From Lucifuga dentata (lineage: Eukaryota; Chordata; Actinopteri; Ophidiiformes; Bythitidae), in the NCBI GenBank assembly GCA_014773175.1, contig VXCM01003125.1, forward strand, positions 36,698 to 100,697: 64,000 nucleotides of DNA. Direction: 5' to 3'. Positions 57,696 to 64,000 of this stretch are shown piece by piece. Both the position numbers and the translations under genes were made by a program. Below the pieces are notes generated by a model. The model saw nothing but the letters and a program-made list of their open reading frames with translations, was not told where the DNA came from and searched no databases. Numbering within the stretch: the stretch's first letter is position 1; every line of letters begins with the position of its first letter.

Positions 57696-60156
57696 AGCAT
57701 GCTCATGTTGATTCACATTGACTTACTATCCAAGCAGATTTGATATTACAATGCATATAGTGAGCTAAATGCATAGGTAACAAACTTACCTGTTAAATAT
57801 GAAATTAAGATGCAATACGATACACATGAAGTGAAGCACATGTATTGTAAGAATTAATTACTTGGGGTATACAACAGTAACAAATAGTCTCAGAAGAATT
57901 TAAGGCCAACCGTTAAATTAAAATGATTTTTCCATTTGTGTACTGTATAAACACAATATAGTATTTAATTTAGTCCAACGTAAACATAGTTCAGACTACA
58001 CAATGAAGCAAAAAATCAGAACACATAACAACAGCTTAACATAATGTAAAGTGATCTATGCAGCATTACATATCACATGAGCCACAAATAGCTATCATAA
58101 TAGCTAACTTAGCTAGAAACTTGGCTAGTATCTTGGCTAGTAACTTGGCTACTCTGTGCAACTTTTAATATCTCATTTACACAAAACAATAGTTACACAT
58201 AGCTGGAGAAAGCACAGATAATACTCCACAAAAAAAGGGGGGGGGGGNGGGGGGGGGGGTGCTAGAGAGTGAATTAAAGACAGTTTTCTGCATTTGCTAA
58301 GTCACATTGTCCTTCTGAAAAATTTCCATGTTTATTTTCAAAATAATTCTCTGGGCTGTTCTGGTGCTTTGGATGCCTTCCATTTGATTTGCCCTTGCAT
58401 GTTGGGTATTTTTGCAGAAGCACAATTGAGCCTCAAGCTGAGTTTTAAAAAAAATTCAGCTCTCCATCACCACAACTTCTTTTTCTGCTATTCAGTCAGA
58501 ATCATGGAAAACAAAAATGGCTAAAAACAGATAAAAATCTGTAAACATGCTAACATCACATACTTCTTCATAAAAAAAAAATTTAAAAAAAAATCAATAC
58601 CCATTTTGAATCACTTTTGGAGTCTTGGACTTCGATGTTCTGTCGGTTTTTGGATTGGGAGGGGGAAAAAAAGCAACGTACGAGACAAACAGGTCTCAAA
58701 ACCATTACAATTCTGTCAAAATAATTTTGCCTAGAAGGTCCATGATGCTACCAGAGTCAGCAGGTTTCTGGACAGCATAAGACAATATGACATTCACAGG
58801 ACAATTAAATGACCTCTTCCTGTTCAACATCCGCCATCGCTACAAGCTAATACACAGCCAGCCACCAGCTAATGTGGCCATTTGTTAATCTGGAATACTG
58901 GCGCTCAAGTGGTCATGCCCACCGACAGCAAAACACCTCTCATAGCCAAAAACACGTCTGTGTGAGAGGGACTATAGCTGGTGTTGCCATGTGCACACAT
59001 TTTTAGCTCCGCTTTCACTAAAATTGTGTGTAAAAATCAGTAGCCTCATTTCATAAAGCCCTTCTACCCTAATTTGAAAGTATGCAATTATCTAGAAAAC
59101 ATGTTTTTATTTCTCACAACTTTCTTGTCGTCAGCCAAGTAACCGTTCTCTGACAAAAGAAAAACTTTTCTTTCCATCGAGAGAGTTTTGGTTGCAGTCC
59201 TAATTTCTGGACAGTCTGTTTAAGCACTCTCTTGGGACTTTGGGCAGCACAGCGCAGATGGGAAGTTAGCACTGCTTAAAGATCATTTGCATGAGATTTG
59301 AGATCTGACCCCTTTCACAGGGTCCACGGTTTGTCTATATGTTTTCATGTCTGAGGTACTGAGTCTGTATAGGAGCTCTGAGATTTCATCACGAATGTAG
59401 ACACCAAACCTGTGGTCCAAAAGGTTAATTTCTAACAAGTCAGCTAATCAAAATGTGAATCAGTGTGTGTCTATCAACGATTATGTAAATACAAAAGTAT
59501 GGCAAAAAGATTTCCTAATTAAACTATTGTAAATATCTCCAGTACATCATGGCATTTTTATTACTGTTTCCCACTGTAAGATGCCATTTACTTTTAATAA
59601 AAGAATTTCTCTTCTTTTTCCATATACATTGTGGTATCTTAGCCTGCCACCCTGGAACTTTGTGACGATCTAGGATTCTTGGCTTGAGTCCTGGTTGCAA
59701 AACTGCAATACCCCTGTCATTTTCATTCTCTAATTTCTGAGATTTCTGGGGAGTGGTGGCAATATATTGTTGTTTTGTCTGTTGAAGAGCAAACAAGGTA
59801 TTTTTATAGTTTCTATACTCCAGGGTAGCTCCCTGGTGGGTTCAGGAATTGCTGGGTTGAGCTTATAAGACCAAACGGGAAGAACTGCCATTTTTTTTGT
59901 TTGGAAATTTTTCAGGATTTTCTCAAAAACTGCAAATCAAAATCCAACAATGAAAGGCATCGCAATTCCCTCCTTTACACTGTTGTTGCTTGTGGAGGTA
60001 GTTGTGGAAATAATGTGGCACAAACTATAGATTTCACTGTTACTAATTTCCATAACCTTTACTGTACAGTACTTGAAGCCCAGTCGAAATGTGAGAAGGA
60101 AACATGCTGAAGGAACCACTTAGTTTCTACTCCATCACCCAGTCGGACAAATATCA
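56471..60156. other. Intergenic; no gene seen
   Basis: Contains T-runs near 57005-57030 and 57662-57689, a short (ACAAG)n near 57134-57153, and a G-run around the N at 58248. Open frames are short and featureless. Confidence 0.5.
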
Positions 60157-60580
60157 AACCACTGAATCGACGTTATCAGCGCAAAACAGGCCCATATGAA
60201 TGGGCTAGTAGGGGCCTGCTACACCTACTAGTAGGTTCAGCAGGCTGTTATTAGTGATTCCTATCACTCATCCAACTTGGCACACACTCGGAGCCTCAGG
60301 AGCACGTGCAGTTCAGTTTGGAAGACATCTGCGCCTGGAAGGAAGTTGGTTGTCTTCTTCTTTATTACTATGCATCTGTACAGTTAGAGTTAAAGTTAGG
60401 GTTATGGTTAGGGTTAGGGTTACTCCTGAGGCTCCAAGTGTGCGCCATCTTGGATTAGTCATACGATCAGTGATAGGAATCACTAATAACAGCCTGCTGA
60501 ACCTACTAGTAGATGTAGTAGGCCCCTACTAGCCCATTCGTATGGGCCTGTTTTGCGCTGATAACGTTGATTCAGTGGTT
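60157..60580. mobile_element. Fold-back element with long inverted arms and telomere-like centre
   Basis: The left arm (60157 to about 60304) starts AACCACTGAATCGACGTTAT; the right arm (about 60420-60580) ends ATAACGTTGATTCAGTGGTT. They match as reverse complements over about 140 bases with few differences (for example CAAAACAGGCCCATATGAAT against its complement ATTCGTATGGGCCTGTTTTG). The centre includes GTTAGGGTTATGGTTAGGG. There is no coding capacity. The right flank runs into an N and a poly-A, so target duplications cannot be read. Confidence 0.8.
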
Positions 60581-61269
60581 NAAAAAAAAAAAAAAAAAAA
60601 AAAAAAAAGAAGTTCCTAATTCAGTTCTGAACTTTACATTCGAAAGCTCCTTTAGTGACCATCAGGAGAGGGATTGTGACTTTTTTTAGCAGCAGTTTCT
60701 ACCATTCTTAATTTGTCTTTATATTTTCTATATCTTTCACTTCTGCATATTGTGAAGCCACAACTGTCACAGATTGCCAGCTTTATTTATTCAGGGCTCA
60801 TAACACAATTATATTTCTCCATAAAAATCTTCTCTATGGCAGTTTTTAATGATTCTGCAGTAGATATTTTAAGCCCTTCGTTGACAAATTGCAAATACTA
60901 AATTGAAAGGAGATCTGCCACAGGCCAGATTTAAAGAAAGTTGACATTATATACTGTAGCTATAATAGATGTCTCTTCAAAGGTAATGGCTTATGGAAAC
61001 CTCCATGTGTCAAATAGTGAAGTGTATGGGTATTTATGCAAGCGTCTATAAGACGGCCACTGCCTGCACCACATCATTTGAAACACTGTAGATACGGTTA
61101 CACTGGTTATTTTTAACTCTGCTTTATGGCACATGTACAATTCAAATCTGTGGCATTTAAGGAATCAAATGATATGTAGGTCAAGTGCTATAAATCGCTG
61201 TATTAATCATTTTATTGACTAGCTGAGTTTCAGTGTTCATGCAAAGAAAAGGTGTTTATTTTTTTGCTC

Positions 61270-61565
61270 GGCTTTCTGGTTTGGATAAAGATCCCTGTTG
61301 TTCAGGTTAAAAAATAAACAGATTTCTCAAACTAATATTGTCCCCAAAGGAAGTGTCCTGGTTAATCAAATGTTATTAGCGGTTATTGGAAATAATATTA
61401 ACAGATGAGTGGTTTCTGAGTGGAATAATTTAGCATCTTCTTCCCATGTTGACTAAAACTGGGACTTGTAATTATGTGATCATGGTCTTGTTAATTCGCC
61501 AAATAACTTCTCATTTATTTGAATAATGAGAGCCATAATTTAGCTCTCCTAGCTAATAGCCTACC
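61270..61565. promoter_or_regulatory. Candidate non-coding regulatory block
   Basis: Repeat-free sequence dense in ATTA/TAAT words (TGTTATTAGCGGTTATTGG, CTTGTAATTATGTGATC, GTTAATTCGCC, GCCATAATTTAGC). No coding frame. Function inferred. Confidence 0.3.
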
Positions 61566-61814
61566 TGTGGTTTAAACAAATACTACTTATGGAAATGCAA
61601 TACTTTATAAGATTTGCGTTTTGGTTTTGTTAAGTAGGCTACAATATATTATGTTTCTCCTCAGCAACTTGGAAATGAGAAACTAGCTGAAATATATATA
61701 GTCAAGTCTTAATTATATGTATTTTTTCTCTTTTAACTGTTTTTCAGAGCATGCTAATGGTTAACCTCCATGCTGGAGTGCTGAAGACATGTGTATAAAT
61801 AAACCTACAGAATA

Positions 61815-61985
61815 TTTTTATTTTATTTTATTTTTTATTTAACCTTTATTTAGCCAGGACAGCCTAATTGAGATTAAAAATCTCTTTTTCAAACATGTCC
61901 TGGCAAAGATAAGCAGCAATGACATAAAGTTACAGACAAATAACATAAAACATAAAATAAAATGATTGCAGCACAAAAAACTACT
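61815..61985. repeat. Common fish dispersed repeat fragment
   Basis: 'ttatttaacctttatttagc' then 'caggacagcctaattgagat' and 'aaatctctttttcaaacatg' follow a widespread fish repeat (acctttatttaaccagg... attgagat...aaatctc). Class not decided by eye. Confidence 0.5.
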
Positions 61986-64000
61986 CATAAATGAATTAAG
62001 AAAGTGTTGAATGTCAATATTGTAATATGGAAATCAAACCGTAATATTACCCATGATTCCATTAGTATTTACTGTTGGAAGAGTGTGATTACATGGTGAA
62101 GGTCTTACATTTTTATCACGTCTCCTAGCAACCACTGATGAAGGCATCGCGAAGGTCCAATGGAAACTGTTGTTCAAGACCTGAGGACGTCTTATGCGAC
62201 CTAAAAGCTTTTATCAACTAATTTATGTTTTTTTGTTTTTTTTGTTTTTTTTTTACTAAAGAAGCCTTTTTATTTTGTTACTTATTTAGCAGATACAGTT
62301 TGAATCATGTAGGTCACAACCTCTCGTAGTCTTCATTATTCACAGATGCTCTCATAGCTTCTGTGAGATCTTTTGAAACTGCTGCAGCAGCTTTCCAGTT
62401 GCTCAAAGGCACTTTGGTAAAGACAGTGGCTTATATAGGAGGAATTCCATCTCTCACGCAGGAGTCGGACTAAAAACCCTCTTGTAACCGATCACAATCG
62501 TTGCCTCTAAACCAATCTGTCTCTTGTTATTGAAGCTCGCATTAAGCCAAGCTGTAAATGTATCTTTACACATAGCCATAAACTACAGTTACAAAATAAA
62601 ATACATTTAATAGGAAACGAGTTGTATTAACTTTAACAGGCAACCAGAAGGGAAACCATGCAGCGCTTCTAAATCTGGGCTGTACGTCTCTGTTTAAGAG
62701 GCCTCGTAAAGATTTGTTTGCCCAGTTTGCTCCTCCAAGCCAGGAGAAAATTGGGTGCCATTGCAACAAATGAATACCACCGTGTCTTGGAGGCAAATGA
62801 ATACCCTTCAATCTGAGCTGATCTGAGCAGCCAGGAGTCATCGTCAGCTCTCCCCTGTGTTACCTCTAGCCTATTAGTCTCTATAAAGGATGATGAATTA
62901 GAGACAGAGGGGGAGGAAAGCCTCTGTACCAATGTTGAAGATGGGGTCATAAGAATGATAAAGTGAACAGCATGAGCACTTTAATGGGTGACGCCAGCAG
63001 AGAGGGCAGAAAGCAGGGAGGAACATGAAATCTTAAAGAGGGGATTTCCATGTTGTTCTATCAACTCTTCAGGCCAATGCAAATATCTGAGTCTATATAT
63101 GAATCTAAATCTGTTTTCTTAGTGGCCTCAGGTTAGATGTGCAATCTCAGTGGTCAGACATGATTATAGTTTTTTTTTTTTTTTNTTTTTTTTTTTTTTG
63201 TTTGTTTGTTTTTTGTTTTTTTTTTAATTTCTGCTGAAAGACTGCTGACAGGTTGAAATGTAAATACAATTTATTGTAAACATAAAAAATGAAAAGAGCC
63301 ATGTGTCTCAGACTAGATTAAACGAGTAGACCTGTAAAAATGACTTCCTCTCATGAGCTGATTGAACGAGTTCATCCAATGACCGAATCCTATTAATTCC
63401 CTCTATGTATACATGTGTACAGCTTACTCTGCATTTTTGCTTTAATGGCAGTACAAATAAAAATCTGAGTATAGTGTGCATTTAAGCATAATGTTATTCT
63501 GAAAAATGATACTATGAGGGGAGTTTCCATTGTAGGATGACATCCTTCGAAGGTTGATAATTCGTTTCTTGTATTCCTGAAATATTTTAATTATGTTTAA
63601 AACATTTTTTTTTAAAATATGGAACATATTAAACTAAGTTTTAAAATGTTCCTTATTAAAATGAATGAAAATGCAACCTTATTACACAACACAGTAACAA
63701 CATGCAGTTTAGGCTAAGAGAGAGAGCCATGCCATCATACTTGCATTACCAACATATGAGAGCTGATTGTCCAGGCTGGGAAATAAACACATGATAGCCA
63801 GTCATAGCCTGAGACAGTGAAAACAAATGGCCATCATATAATATTCAGAAAAAGAAACACTTAGTCTGAGCTCTTAATGGCTCTTCATCTTGCAAAACCT
63901 TTCATTTGACATTGACAAACGAGACTACCTGACTACCAGCTTATGCATTACTTCAGTAATGGCTGGACTGTAATGATGTCATGTACTTTTTTTTTTTTTA
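61986..64000. other. Intergenic; no gene seen
   Basis: Mixed sequence with a T-run around the N at 63185 and a T-run at the very end. Open frames near 62566-62950 (minus) show no recognisable domain. Confidence 0.5.

Noticed and set aside
60394..60421. Chromosome-end telomere or true interstitial telomere block
   Set aside because: Only three TTAGGG-type units, inside a fold-back element; best read as part of that element.
62566..62950. Two overlapping minus-strand frames of about 90 codons
   Set aside because: Mutually exclusive frames over the same bases with no recognisable motif.
1..64000. CRISPR arrays, bacterial operons or prophage
   Set aside because: No regularly spaced direct repeats with unique spacers; split eukaryotic exons and vertebrate repeats rule out a prokaryotic setting.
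1..64000. tRNA, rRNA or recognised microRNA genes
   Set aside because: No sequence with paired A and B boxes and a cloverleaf, no rRNA-like tract, and the hairpins seen (3479, 32412, 60157) look like inverted duplications or mobile elements.

Overview
The window looks like teleost fish genomic DNA, probably from a spiny-rayed (percomorph-type) species. It is AT-rich and full of microsatellites. It carries dispersed repeats of familiar fish types: a LINE/SINE tail ending in (GGAT)n, fragments ending in 'gctaaatg...taaat', and inverted-repeat MITEs. It contains one recognisable protein gene, a split homeobox gene of the TLX/HOX11 family on the minus strand. The many isolated single Ns, seven of them sitting between perfect 61-67 bp duplications, show that this is a scaffolded draft assembly.

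Gene. The three core exons lie at 25107-24597 (exon 1), 14078-13841 (homeobox exon) and 8140-7924 (last exon, TGA stop). All junctions have canonical GT/AG sites and matching phases, and together they encode a 321-residue protein. Several diagnostic stretches ([16 protein letters not shown] before the homeodomain, ENKVTSV and the ASVV end) match TLX2 better than TLX1 or TLX3, so I call it tlx2. A TATA-like box at 25850-25843 and an ATTAAA at 6983-6978 are candidate ends of the transcript, giving a gene of about 19 kb.

Main finding. Intron 1 contains a further exon at 15339-15127. It has a strong acceptor and a strong donor, an open frame, a length of 213 nt (71 codons), and phase 1 at both ends, exactly fitting the exon 1/homeobox junction. 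Inclusion would insert 71 residues between the PBX-binding-type FPWM motif and the homeodomain, giving a 392-residue isoform. I do not recognise this segment from the TLX proteins I know.

Region by region. 1-6977 is 3' flank with two MITEs and older repeats. 6978-7923 is the probable 3' UTR. 8141-13840 is intron 2. 14079-24596 is intron 1, with the cassette exon and a repeated two-part (B plus C) dispersed element. 24597-25850 holds exon 1, leader and promoter. 25851-64000 is about 38 kb without any coding sequence I can support. That desert holds four of the six members of a TTAA-targeting MITE family, a fold-back element with telomere-like repeats at 60157-60580, many microsatellites, and several repeat-poor blocks that may be regulatory. 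A gene desert beside a developmental homeobox gene is what one expects if its enhancers lie there, but no enhancer is proven by sequence alone.
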